64,000 bases of DNA from Brachypodium distachyon. Taxonomy: Eukaryota; Streptophyta; Magnoliopsida; Poales; Poaceae. Each line of letters starts with the position of its first letter. Within the stretch, counting starts at the first letter, position 1. The notes beneath the pieces were generated by a model. That model did no database searches and was not told the DNA's origin. It saw only the letters and a program-made list of their open reading frames with translations. The DNA is taken from the NCBI RefSeq assembly GCF_000005505.3, contig NC_016134.3, positions 17,218,624-17,282,623 on the forward strand, in the 5' to 3' direction. Of this stretch, positions 46,524-59,800 are shown in pieces. The position numbers and the translations under genes are program-made.

Positions 46524-47969
46524 AACGGTGGCGCCTTACCCAGGGGTGACGCTGCGACAGCGTGCCTCTTTAAACTAGTGTAGCCGGGCAAGGCCCGATT
46601 GTAATCCACTAGCACAAAGTTGAATAAAGATAAGTGTTGCATTAGTAAATATTGTGCTTTGTTGTTTGTGAATGCTTCTGTCTCCTGCTCTAGGTGCACA
46701 AAATTGTCTCCTCATCCTTGGCTGTGAGAAGGGGGCTGCCGGAACCCCGAAAACCAAGCTCGTTGCCGGGACGCCCCGGAACGAGGCCTAGTAGTTGCCG
46801 GACCCGTCCGCAACGTGCTACGTGCCAGCGAGGCACCGTGGAAATGTAAAGATGCTCACAACCAGGTTTGAGGTCGACTCTTCTGTGCCTGGGGGCTGGG
46901 AGGCAGGAGGTTATCGGCTATCCAGTTTATACTGTTTTTCGTACATTTCGAAAAGAAATTGTTATGTACCTTGGGCACTGCAGGAATTTGACATGCAGGG
47001 TAGAGATAAGGCGAAGGCACACTGCTATGCTCGTGGGGTGTTCACGGGTGTTGTCGTCTTGCGAGTAAGTTGTACATATATGTCAATTACTTCGAGGTTT
47101 GATGCAGGAAACTGAGACAGGGCCAGTGCCTCCACGCGGCGACTGGTGGTCCCGAACGTGTGGAGGCAAGAGCAGCGCTTTAGCTATTTAAGGAGACTAG
47201 GGCAAGTGCAACACCAGCAACGGGCAAGAAGGTAAGAGATGTCGCAGAGAGGTGATGGTGGTGCATCCCTCTGCACTTGTCGCTGAGGATGTTCCCACCA
47301 TCGCGGCCCTGCCATATCTCTTACGAAACGACACCACAAATGGCGATGAGACAAGTGAGAGGCGTCATAAAGACGCGGTGGTGGTGCATGCCTCCGCGGC
47401 TCCAAAGGTGCTGCTGGAGGGTGCATGGCTACCGCGTCCTTGTCACGGCTATCAACAAGGTGCAACAAGTCCAAAAAGAACGGGAAGCTAAGTATCTCAT
47501 CCTGGGTCTTTGGTTTTTCCCTTTAGTAACACTGGTTTATTGGTGTAAGGTCAGTCCCTGTTTTGCCAGAGCGTAGGAAGGACGCTTGTAGGGTGAGGAC
47601 CCTCCGCACGTGGCTCGCGGGTCTGCCCCGGAGGCGTGCGCGCTGGGGTAGTTAACCCGCAGGCGGAGTGACTAGTCGCTGCTGTTTGGTCCTAGGTTGG
47701 CACCACGGGTCCGTCCTGGGTCCCTAGTCTGGCCAAGCATGTGGTTGGCGAGTCCCCGGCTACGCAAGGCTAAGACACGAGGAGGACAGAGCCCCTCCCC
47801 GGCAAGCTAGTTTTAGGCAAAGAAGCAAGTAAAAATAGAATCAGATATATATTGAAGCTTGGGAAAAACAAATTGACGAGTAACACTGATAATGACAAGG
47901 GAAAGCTAACATAAAAAAGTTCTAAGGCGCCACGTGCCACTTGCAGGAAAATAAAAAAAGGGAAGGAAA
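46524..47969 (+). other. G1 non-coding region downstream of pol
   Basis: Spacer between the pol stop and the antisense ORF. Short frames only. It includes an AATAAAG signal at about 46622 that could serve as a polyadenylation site. Confidence 0.5.
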
Positions 47970-49717
47970 CTATGCGGGAGGTGCTCCCGGGGCGGCTGTG
48001 TCGGTGTCAGGTGCATCCTCGGCATCGGGGGCTTCCGGCAACCTCCTCAGCAGCGGCTTCGTCTTCGTCGACCTTGCCCTGCATCCGCGCCACCCTCTCG
48101 TCCACGCTGCCCTGCACCACTTCCCGGTGGGTCTTGGCTTCTTCTTCGTCCGACCAGGCGTCGAAGACCGACTCGAACGGGAAGTCGGGATGGGCGGAGT
48201 GGACCTGGGTGAGAATTTGCCCGGCGACCTGCTCGGCCGCAAGGCCGACTTGCCGGTCCCCGAAGGCCGTCACACAGCTCTGTAGGCCACTCAGCCGGCC
48301 GACGGAGTCTGCGAAGAACGAAGTGAAAATCCCCATGTCTACCCCATCGAAGGAAGCCACAGGGATGTCGAACCCCTGCAGCGCCTCCACCGCCGAGTCA
48401 GCCAGCTTCTTCAGCCTGGCCACCTCCCCTGTCCTGCAGGCCCACAGCTCGGTGCACGCACCGCGAAACTCCTGGGCCTGCAGCTTGTGCTCGCGGCACT
48501 CGGACTTCAGCCTACCGATCTCCGACTCTTTGGTGTTGTCGTTGTCGACCAGTCGGAGTTCCTACCACACCATGTTGAGCTCGCCCTGAAGGGACGAGCG
48601 GGCATCTTGGGCGGCCTTGAGCTGCTCTGCAAGTTCGTGCTCCCGAGAGCGGGCCTGGTCCTGCCGCTCCTTCTCCCGGCGCGCTGATGCTTCGGCTGTT
48701 GTTGCAGCCGCTGTCTCCAGCTCTCCGACCTCGCGACGGAGGCGCTGGATCTCCAGGGAGTAACCGGACAGTAAGTCCGTCTTCTCCCAGAGACGCCCTT
48801 GGAACGAGTCCAGAGCCGCCTGGTGCTCCTCCTCGCTCTTGGCGTGTGTGGCTTTCACCAGCTCGAGCTCCCGCTGGTGCTCTTGCTGGAGATCCCACAA
48901 CTGCTAGAGGACCTGCGCCTCCGGCACCCCTTGCACAGCAGGCGTTGCCCCGGCTTGTCGCGCCTGCTGGAGCTCCTCCCGGAGCCGATGCAGCTCGGTG
49001 CACTGCTCCTCTGCCTCCCGTCGCGCTGCGCCCCGTTCTGCCACTACGCGGGCGTGGTGCTGCTGCGCGTCGTTGAAGAAATTGACGAACGATCGCTGCT
49101 GCTGCTAGATGTGGTCAATCACTTGGTGTCCCTGCTGGAACACGCTGGGGTCGAAGGTGATCCGACCCCAAGTCCGCCTGGCGAGCTCCCCTGCTCCCAG
49201 GCTGAAGGCGGCTCCGGCGGAGGAGGAGGACCTCGCCGCGACCTTCTGCGACCCTGAGGCGTCTGGATTTGATGTCGCGCCCCCGTCTTGGCCGAGCCCG
49301 CTGCTCTCTGCTCGTCCGAAGGGGCGAGCTGGGGGCTCGGGGGCTTCTCCAGGGCACCACCGCCCGCCCCGGCTGGCGGAGGCCTCTCTGTGTCGCCCGC
49401 CTCAGGCGGCTCTAGCGGAGGAGGACCCGCGTTGGCCCGCGCTCGTTGTGCTTAGTGGCCAGCGCCAAGACCAGCTTGTCAACTCCTTCCCCGTTGTACC
49501 CGGGGGAGAAGAAAGCAAACTTAGCCCGCATTTCGTCATCCTTCCAGGCTCTGTCCGACAACTCCTTCTTGTCGGCCTTTTTGCGCTTTTCCCCTTTGCT
49601 GGTGCTCTCCTTGGGACGATCTGGCTCTTGGAAGACATCGGCGGAGGTGGAGAGGAGATTTGGTCGGAGTTGGGGGGCAGGGAGCTTGGGAGGAGGCAAT
49701 GGAGGAGCGAGAGACAA
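47970..49717 (-). pseudogene. antisense coiled-coil ORF in G1 (unknown function)
   Basis: Lies between pol and the 3' LTR on the opposite strand. The start (MSLAPPLPPPKLPAP) leads to ELSDRAWKDDEMRAKFAFFS and GYNGEGVDKLVLALA. A heptad-rich section follows (about 48900-48562: ELELVKATHAKSEEEHQAAL, EIQRLRREVGELE). A conserved-looking end (ADSAVEALQGFDIPVASFDG, FFADSVGRLSGLQSCVTAFG, acidic tail) finishes at about 47970. Frames are interrupted by stops and shifts at about 49412, 48905 and 48560. Antisense ORFs in this place are known in some grass gypsy elements; their role is unknown. Confidence 0.6.
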
Positions 49718-50042
49718 TGGGGAGTGCCCGCCGCCGGCCTTGGGTATTTATCGGGGCTTGCGGACTGCAGCGGACATCTCCACGATTGGGGAGAGCCCTA
49801 AAGAATCGGGGATTAAGACGGGGGTGCGCGACGTGGCCTTAACTCTCTGGTGTTTAAGGGGGATAAGGCACGAAATCGTGCGTCCGCTCGGAGGAGTGGA
49901 ACTATAAATGCGGCCCGCGAGGCCGGGTGCCAGGGGGTTTCCCCCTTGGGACCCACGCGTCGGATAGGCCGTAGCCCGGCAACCGACTGAGGATAACACT
50001 TGCTGGAAGCTTCAAGGCTGCCGGCCCACGCCCGGGGCTTAC

Positions 50043-50848
50043 TGTCGTACCAGTGGCCCACGGGGTCGCACTGATACGTGACGTGTGGGTCGCCGGTGAC
50101 GAAGCCCCATCAGGAAGGCCACCAGGGAAGCGGCGAGTTCGGGAAGCCTGCCTCGAGGAAACGGCCTTTGGCGAAGTTAAAGCTAAGGGCCGAGTACAAG
50201 ATGCTCCCGGGAACTCCGTTCCCGGGAAGCCGAAGGAACGCCTCCCGGCAGCTAGCAGGTACGCTAGCCGGGAGGGTGCACCCTAGCAACCCGCGCTCGG
50301 GCATGCAAGCGGGACCCACAGAATAGTGAAGACAGGACAAGACAGCGGGCGCAGTGCATTTAATGCACCGACATAAGTCTTCCCGAACTCTAGGGCGACT
50401 ACCCTGAGAACTATTTTTTCTACCGTGTACAGTAGACCGGACGCTGCAGCATGGATGAGCAAAAGTGTATTTCGTGTGGCTGTAACACGCGTCTAGGCAA
50501 CGTGTCACGCTGCATGCATTGGCACATGTGGTATTTTCTTGTCTATAAAAGGATGACCAATGCCACCGGTCAAAAGGTTCCAACCCGAGTGATTAGAACA
50601 TAGCACAGCGTTCACTAAGTAGCCAACCCGGGAACTCCCCGGGTGATCTGTACGCACTCAAACTTGTGAATGCAACTCAAAGGAGGACGTAGGGTATTAC
50701 ACCTCCGGGTGGCCCGAACCTGAGTAACTCTTGTGTCTACATTTCGTGTCTATCGCCACGCCGGCGATCGCCGGAGCGATCACCTCGCCCTCCACCGAAC
50801 CAAAAATGGGGTGCTCGGCATCCCAGTGGCGGAAACCTTGCTCCGACA
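50043..50848 (+). repeat. 3' LTR of G1
   Basis: 806 bases bounded by the inverted terminal bases TGTCG and CGACA. The polypurine-like CCCGGGGCTTAC lies immediately before. A TATA box CTATAAAAGG is at about 50543. The downstream flank begins CCGCA, a possible target duplication whose left copy is lost. Confidence 0.7.
50543..50552 (+). promoter_or_regulatory. TATA box of the G1 LTR
   Basis: CTATAAAAGG inside the LTR, about 500 bases from its start, is a typical U3 core promoter position. It would have driven the retrotransposon transcript. Confidence 0.6.
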
Positions 50849-53800
50849 CCGCATCATACCTGAGGGCTCAGGTGAACAAGCAGGTGAAGAAAGGATTAAA
50901 AAAAAGACTGCTCGCTCCTGATGAAGTTCAGAAACAAAAAGGTGACGCCCCCCACCCCCCACCCCCCAACAATTTATGTGTATATAAACGAGACATTTTT
51001 TTCTTGTTCCGCCCGTTAGGGATTTCGTGTGCCTTTTTGCTCCAGGCAAAAACAGCTGCATTTTTTTTGTATCGTCGTACTTGTTTTAATGACCTTTTCT
51101 CCGCGTCCCCTAATTGCTACCCTCCTTTTTTTTCATCATACCAGTTCACGTTTTGCTTGGATAACGTTTACAACAAACGAGATGCTCGTGGTGCGGTACC
51201 ATCCCACAATGCACGTTTTGCTTTGATGTGCCAGATGCCGCGTGCAGCAGCGACCCGTACGGCAAGTGACCGATCAACACGGCCACGGCGACAGAGGTTT
51301 TTTCATCATGCGTTCCTTTAAAATACATAGAGACAAGAAAACGCTAATGGTTCACTGACATTTATTTTTTAAATGGTGTGTGTTAACCAACAATCGTTAG
51401 TCCTCGATCGTGGGGTGGTCGGCAGGTCAGCGTCTGCTCCGATTCAAATAGAGGGCAGCCCAACCGACGTGGACCAGACAATCGTGGACTCTGGCGTCTC
51501 AGCAGCGCACGCCATCGAGGTGTTAGGTAAAAAAAAACGCACGCACATTGTCTATTCCATCTTAAATTATCGTTCGAGCGATGCACGACAAAATTTGCAA
51601 GGAAAAAAAATGTTCTTACACAATCTTTTCAATAGGGAAAAGGAAGCGTGTCGAAGGGAGTGAGCTGGAGATCGACCTGAACAAGGCGCTCGCTCTAACA
51701 CCGAGGGATGCGGGTTGCGTAGCAGGTTCTATAAATTGTCAGATGTTGTTGTTAGTTTTTACCACGCCATAATAGGTGGTTGAGAAAATGGAGAACGGGG
51801 CCTCTCGGTCTCTTTTTTTCCCTCGACGGTTTACCGTGGGATAACACGAAAACAGTCGTGTCGCTGACAGGTGATAACGGGACAACGAGCGCTCTCCCTT
51901 GGACAATGCCGGTAACCGGTTCAACCCAATGAGCCACCGTTACGTCGCATATTGCGCTTGCAGGATCGGTGGTCTCAGCGGACGTCCCAACTAATACTTT
52001 GTCCAAGGGGCCATCGGGAGCCCTCCCGGTATTGATAGGTGAGAAACTTATTCCCCGGAATAGCAATTATGTTGCCACACAAACCACCACCACCCTCCCC
52101 CCACACACCCTCTTACCCTTAAAGCAAAAAAAACTGGTGTACGATTATTATTAAAGAAAATTTACCCGGGGCCCTAGAAGGTAACTCGATTCAACGTGGA
52201 GCGTCTGCGATACCAGATACCGCCGCAAGACTGCTAATTAGGGATGTTGGTTTCATAGCAGGGACATTCTCTTCCGTACTTAACTTTTTTATTTTTTTTA
52301 CCTAAACATGGTTGGTTACTTGAACCTGGATGGAAGCTTTGTCTGACATTTTTAGTTTTTTTCCGAAAACGATTTGCCCCATGAACATAAAAAAAAGCAA
52401 ATCTTATGCATGCGAATCGCACGGCGTCGGCTCCACCGACACAGCCCGAGAACATACCGGACAATTCTGCTGCAGGGTCGCCGACATCCGTTCTCCCTTC
52501 TGCTGGGATCCACGAACGTGCCAACCGCACCGTGCGAGTTTCAGTTCCGGACGAATACTACCGAACGATCGATCTACTGCATTCATACGTGCACACCCAC
52601 ACCACCGCGCAACAGCAAGCCAGGTCTTTTGACGCTCCCACGCAAAACAAATTATGTCTCCTTTTTAAAACCCTATGTCTCCTCTAAAAGAAAATCAAAA
52701 CTTATAATGTTGTTTAAATTATGTTGTTTCTTTTCGAATAAACGTGTTATTTTATTCATCCACAGGGTGTGGCTGAACATCCGTCTACCCGGTGAACAAA
52801 CCCTTGAAATTCCCGGATACAAGTTCTGGTCAGCTGTCATCGGGCGCGAGGACTACTGCATGGACATCATGAAGGCTGTCATGGCATTGTGCAACGAGAT
52901 TGACAGTAAGGCTACCATGGGCCGTTCATCGGCGCGGAAGGCGCACTACCTACCTCCGCAATGGGCCGTAAGTACAGATAAAATCATGTTTTTTACCGGC
53001 CCGTATATGGGGGATAGTTATCATCAGGTGGCGGCCCATCAGCACTTGAAATTCATTCAAAAAAAATCCTTTTCTTCTTCACAGGAAATATGTGAGTCAT
53101 ACGGCTGGAAGCCACCGGTTAGATCGGTGGGCCACATGTTCATGGGAGCTGGCGCGCTATACGACGTCGTGGCGTGCGAACTGGTAAGACATCCATCCAT
53201 GACTTGTCATTACGCACCTTCATTTCTTAATTCTTTCCTATTTCTCAGGCGCATGACGCTGATCTGGCGTACACGATCGGAAAAAAAAAGTTTAGTTTGT
53301 AATTTCCTCCTTTCTTTTGGCCGCAGTCCGTGACAGTCATACGGGACGGCGATGACAATTGTGTACAACGCGTCAGGGGCCTGCTCGAGAAGCACGTGCC
53401 TAGAGCGAGAAGCCTGATCAAGCCGTACTTGACAAGGGACGGCCTGATCATTTTACAGAATAACATGGATAACTTGTATAATTTTACAAATCTTCCGGTT
53501 GTTCACCCGTGAGGCGAACTTGCAACTCAATGGAAATTCGCAACACCACACGCTCGCGCAGTAGTTCGCCGACCACAAGCGGTTTCGCAATTTTCCAATT
53601 CCCAGCGGAACGACAGATTACGTTCAAACTTTCAGTAAATGACAAACACCCCATCAAAACGAATATGGTGTATATGATTCCAGATAAATGCTTCTCGCAA
53701 TCAACAAGAGTTTCGAAAATAGCTAAAACGTGGTCTAACCCTTGTATATATATGCGAGGGGCAGCCAAACACACAAACGGACTTAGACTCAAATTAGGTT

Positions 53801-56800
53801 CGACTTAAACACATACAACCAATCCGAATAGGACTTGGCTTAAATTAGGACTCGCAGGTTCGGCGCCCCTTAGACGTGTCGGACTCGTCGTAGGCTGTCC
53901 TGGTGCGCTTCGTACTCGTACTCTACTTGTGGTGGGCAGATCATTCTTGTTGTTGGCTGCCCCTTGCTCACAAGTTGCTCTTCTATCATTTTGTATCCTC
54001 CATCTTCATTTGTGGTGCGCCTGCCTCCCTCTCCTCTCTCGCGCATATCTTGATGTTGGATAACAACACTTGATGATCCTCGCACGCGGCCTCCTCTCCT
54101 CCACGCTCCACGGTTGCCTCAGCCTCAAACCTGATCACACAAAGATACAAAGACTTAGAAAGTATAAAATTCTCATCAATATAAACATTAGGTGCAGCTA
54201 GGAGTGAGTTCACCTGTTGTTCTAATAACTTGGCACGTGCTCGTGTAATTGGTCCAATGCGTAGATCATTGGGTTTATCTTGAACAGCAAGATCATCATT
54301 AGGCAAAGATGACAAAGGACTAGGGATGCCCTCATCATCCTCCCCATCTTCAAAAGGCGTCGACCTCGACGCTCCAAGGTCTTCTCCATCATATGGCGTC
54401 AAATCAGCAACGTTGAACGAATTACTCATGCCAAACTTATCGGGTTGAAGATCTATCTTGTAAGCATTATCATTGATCTTGGCAAGCACCTTGTATGGTC
54501 CATCTCCTCGTGGCAGCAACTTTGACTTACGTTGTTCAGGAAATCTATCCTTGCGAAAATGAACCCTTACCAGATCGCCGGACTGAAAGAGCACTTCTTT
54601 TCGCTTTGTATTGACACGTGTAGCATTGTACTTGCCCTTCTTCTCTATTACTTCTTTAGTCTTCTCATGTATCTTCCGAACAAATCAGCACGCTTGGACG
54701 CCTCCATATTCACACGCTCTTGACTTGGAAGTGGCAGCAAATCAAGTGGCGTAATGGGTTTAAAACCATATACCACCTCAAACGGACAAAGCTGCGTTGT
54801 TGAATGTACTGCCCTGTTATATGCAAATTCCACATGCGGCAAACACTCCTCCCATGCACGCAGGTTCTTCTTGATCATTGATCGCAGCAACGTTGAAAGT
54901 GTGCGATTCAACGCCGGCATGTGATTCCTGTAGCAATAACAAACGCACGGACAACTCGGGTACACAAAGTTTGTTAGCTCGAAACAAAAACCCATCATGT
55001 ATGTGAAACTTATCCCATCCTTTCCCATCCTTACAAAGATTATAAGGTGCAGCAAAGTCACGATCAGAAGTATATAAATCACGTAAACTCTCCAATCCAG
55101 GAACTTTAACATCTAATTGATTCAAAAGCACAACTTTCCTAGAAAGAGCATCAGCAGCCACGTTTTCCTTACCCTTTTTATGCTTAATAATGTAAGGAAA
55201 AGATTCAATAAATTCCACCCACTTAGCATGTCGCCGGTTCAATTTAGCTTCGCTTTTCAAATACTTTAAAACCTCATGATCAGAATGTATAATGAACTCT
55301 TTAGGCCATAAATAATGTTGCCAAACCTCAAGAACACGAACAAGAGCATATAATTCTTTCTCATAAACAGGATAGTTCAATTGTGCACCATTCAATTTCT
55401 CACTAAAATATGCAATCGGATGACCCTCTTGCATCAAAACACCACCAATACCTATTCCACTAGCATCACATTCAATCTCAAATTGTTTAGCGAAATTAGG
55501 TAAAACAAGTAAAGGTGCAGCAGTTAAACGATTCTTCAATTCATCAAAAGCATTATCTTGGGCTGGTCCCCAAACAAAATCAACACCCTTTTTAGTTAGT
55601 TCATTCAATGGGGCAGCAATGGTGCTGAAATCTTTCACAAAGCGTCTATAAAAATCAGCAAGACCATGAAAACTTCTAACTTGACTAACATTGATAGGAG
55701 TAGGCCAATTTTTAATTGCTCCAATTTTTGATTCATCAACCTCAACCCCATGGGCAGAAACAACATACCCCAAGAAAATGACCCTATCTTTGCAAAATGT
55801 GCACTTTTCCATGTTACCAAATAATTTAGCATCACGCAACACTTGCAAGACTTGTCTAATATGATCAACATGTTCAGATTCAGTGCGGCTGTAAATAAGT
55901 ATATCATCAAAATACACAACCACAAATTTGCCTATGAAATGCCTTAAAACATGATTCATTAAACGCATGAAAGTACTAGGTGCATTAGTTAACCTAAAAT
56001 GCATGACTAACCACTCATATAAACCGAATTTAGTTTTAAAAGCTGTTTTCCACTCATCCCCTTCTTTCATCCTAATTTGATGGTATCCACTACGCAAATC
56101 AATTTTAGAGAATATCGCAGCACCACTCAACTCGTCTAACATATCTTCTAAATGGGGAATAGGATGACGATATCGAATAGTGATGTTATTAATCGTTCTA
56201 CAATCTACACACATGCGCCAAGTACCATCTTTCTTAGGCACTAAAATAACAGGAACAGCACAAGGACTTAAGCTTACGTGAATATAACCTTTGTCGAGAA
56301 GCGCTTGTACTTGTTTCTGAATTTCCTACGTCTCGTCGGGGTTTGTACGGTACGGTGGACGATTGGGCAGCGACGCTCCTGGAATCAAGTCAATTTGATG
56401 CTCAATCCCTCTCAATGGTGGCAAACCAGCGGGGACTTCATCCGGAAACACATCACCGAATTCCTGCAAAACATGAGAAACACTAATAGGCAACGGGGTT
56501 ATCTCGTTAGTAGAAGGAAGGACACCTTTGCACATAAGCACAAAAGGCTCCAAAGTAGGATCCTCACTGAACTCTCTTAAATCTGATTTGGTGGCTAGCA
56601 TTACTAAGGAATTCTCTCCCTCACGGTTCTGTTTGCCACTCAAATTTGGCTTGTGGCACTCACTCACCGAAAGTGGAGTCGTTCGCCTATCTAATCTCTC
56701 ACGCTCATTCTCACGATTTACTTTAACTTTCTGTCGTGATTCATTAACAATCTGTTGTGGTGTCATCGGACGCAATATCACCTCCTTGCCATGCCAATGG

Positions 56801-59800
56801 AGACTATAAGTGTTAGCTCTCCCATTGTGACGAACATCTCTATCGGATTGCCACGGGCGTCCCAACAGCAAATGACACACGGTCATTGGAACCACATCGC
56901 ACTCGACGGTGTCCTTATATGGTCCAATCTGAAACTCAACACGCACCATGTGGCTAATCTTCATCTCGCCATGATCACTAAGCCACTGAATATAGTATGA
57001 ATTGGGGTGCGGTAAATACTTCAACTTCAGTTTCGTGCAAAGCTCTTTACTAGCTAGATTGTAACAACTTCCTCCATTGATAATCACCTTGCACGCCTTG
57101 TCGTGTCCCACAACGGCCTTGGTTTGAAACAAATTGCAGCGCTAGGTACCACACTCAAGACTTTCGGCATACAAACTATGGTTGGAAGATGTGTAGCATC
57201 AGCATAAAACAGTACCATAGGGATCCTCCTCATCTTCCTCAAGAACCGATTCAGGATCAACCTCATCACCGGACTCATATTCACTGGTTTCTTCATTCAC
57301 AAGCATAATCCTCTTATTGGGGCAATCTCGCTGGATATGGCCTCGTCCGCCACAGGTGTGGCAAATGATATCCCTGTTACGGGCGGTAGAAGTAGAGGAT
57401 GACGCAGAACTAGAAGCGGGTTGCACCGGCTTCTTGGCATTAGAAACAGCAGCCTCGGGCTTGGTATTGAAAGTGCCACGTGACCCGGATGCCGTGCTAG
57501 GAGTAGACGCGCTGCTCGCTGTCCGTGGTGTAAAACGACCCTTGGCAGCGGTAGTACGTGCAGCAAACTTCGCCTCCTCCACCAACTGAGCCTCCGCTTC
57601 ACGTGCTTGATGCAGCAACTCCGTGATATCATGGTATTGGTAATGCCGAAAAATGCGCTTGACATTGAAGTTTAGACCAGAAAGGAAACGTTGCATGGTT
57701 TGTTCGGCATCTTCACGCACGCGGGCACGCTGCATAATAAGCTCCATCTCTTGATGATAGTTATCTACGAACTTGGTACCTTGCTTCAAATTCTGCAACT
57801 TATCATAAAGAGAACGGATGTAGTTGCGTGGAATAAAACGCTCACGCATCTCGCGCTTCATGGACAACCAAGTAACAATAGCAGGCAATCCTTCCTCTTC
57901 CCGTGTTTGCACAAGGTTCTCCCACCAAAGCAAAGCATAACCATCAAATTCAGAGGACGCCAACTTGATCTTTCTATCTTCGGTGTACTCATGCATGCGC
58001 CATAGTTTCTCAACCTTCAGCTCCTAATTGAGATACTCTTCAACATCAGTGGAGCCTTCAAACTTTGGAATTGTAAACTTGGGCCTGCCCAAGCCATCAT
58101 CATCACAATGGTGTGGCTGCCTGAAATCACCGTCAACATCACGATGAGCAAATCCACGACCATGCGGACCACGACCACCCATCCCGCGACCATGGGGAAT
58201 GTTTTGGTGTACTCGACGATCACGATTGTCTTGCTGAAACCGTTCACGTCGAGCGCCATCATCCTCACGATCCGCCTCCTCACGACCATGGACACTCTCA
58301 CCATCACCTTGCAACCCTTCCAAGGTGGTTTGAATAGCACAAATAGACCGTTGTAGCACGCCAACCGACTGCTGCAACGCGGTGATAGATTGATGCGTGT
58401 CATGCACGGTTTTCTCGGTATTGTCCACTTTCAGCTCCATGTTCTGCACTTGCTCTGCGAGGGGATCAATTTGGAGGCCGAGTTGACGCTCAAAGTGCCT
58501 GCGAAGCGCCTCATATTGATAGAACTGCACCGGGGCTGTAGGATCGTGCTTTTTCTCCACATCATACTGATCAGCGTCTGTAGACATGGTAGAAACAAAA
58601 ACAGCAACAACCAAGTGTAGATATATAGGTGGAAACTCTCAACTCACTCAAAACTGAAAATAACAAGGTATCTTACCGTTCCGAAGTGAATTGAAAAAGC
58701 TACTTACCGCTGCGGTGGCTCACACGCACGTGTGTGTGATCAAGCGAATTTTATGGGTCAAGACTATCACATGACAACTAAGGTGTATAAGGTGGAGCTT
58801 GGTTGGGATACCTAACAACACCAAATTTACAAGGCCTAGTACTGATCGTATGACTCGATTCATACGGGAAACACACACGGTGGAGATAATTGGGGCAAAT
58901 GCAACTATATGAAAGAGCTGAAACTATGAGATACGTCGGAGGTAAGCTCGTGTTGCAATGCACAAGGAGAGACACTAGCAAAGGCTCAAAGGAAACGGGC
59001 ACAAGATTGCTCAAACGACAATTGGAAATAGCAAATTTTGGATCACAACTTTTCTGCTACAATGACGGATAGCTAAAAACGATCCCGGAAGGGTAAAAAC
59101 AGTATAGGCTTGAAAAAAATTCGGAGAGAGTTCTAGACTCTTTTTTTTTTTGCTCGCCCCTACTCTTTCCTTGCAACCGAAGCTTTCCGGGAACTCAAAT
59201 CACTTACAGATCAATCGGATTCTTATGGAAAAACAAGAGCAGCCCGTAGAGCAAAAGATATACTAGTACTCGAAAGAGCAAACCGACTCAAAGAAGGACT
59301 CAGATTGGAAATAGTACTCTAACTTGTGGTAGAACTCAGATACACCCTAACCGACTAGAAGAAGGACTCGGCTCAACTTGAGCTTGCCGATTGGGAAAAG
59401 GACTCGTCCAAGAACAGAACGACTCCGACTAAAACAAGGAGAAAACAGATCTCGCCGACTGCAAATAGGACTCGAAAACCGGATTCGGCTTGTATACGTA
59501 GACAACAAACCTGACTTGGAGTAGGACTCGAGCACAAAACAGATCTCGGCGACTCCGACTAGAACAAGGAGAAACGAAACTCGCCGATTGCTAAAGGACT
59601 CGGAAACAAGAACCTAGACGACCAAGATGATCTACTAAACGGAAGAAAAAGTTACGCAAAGGAAAACGACCAGCAACTAAACACAAGGAAACGGTGCAAC
59701 TAAGGTTTTGGCAAAATCTAACCTAGAATTTAGGACGCTTTTTTTCTGGATAGGACGAAAAAAGATCTAACTACGGGAAAAATTACGCTCACCGAGTAAA

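Larger units (their letters stand above)
44486..50848 (+). mobile_element. Ty3-gypsy retrotransposon G1, 5'-truncated
   Basis: Contains pol from RNase H onward, a long 3' non-coding region with an antisense ORF, and a 3' LTR (50043-50848). The 5' LTR, gag, protease and reverse transcriptase are missing. The left junction falls inside the CACTA TNP2 fragment, so deletion or rearrangement joined the two. Confidence 0.85.
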
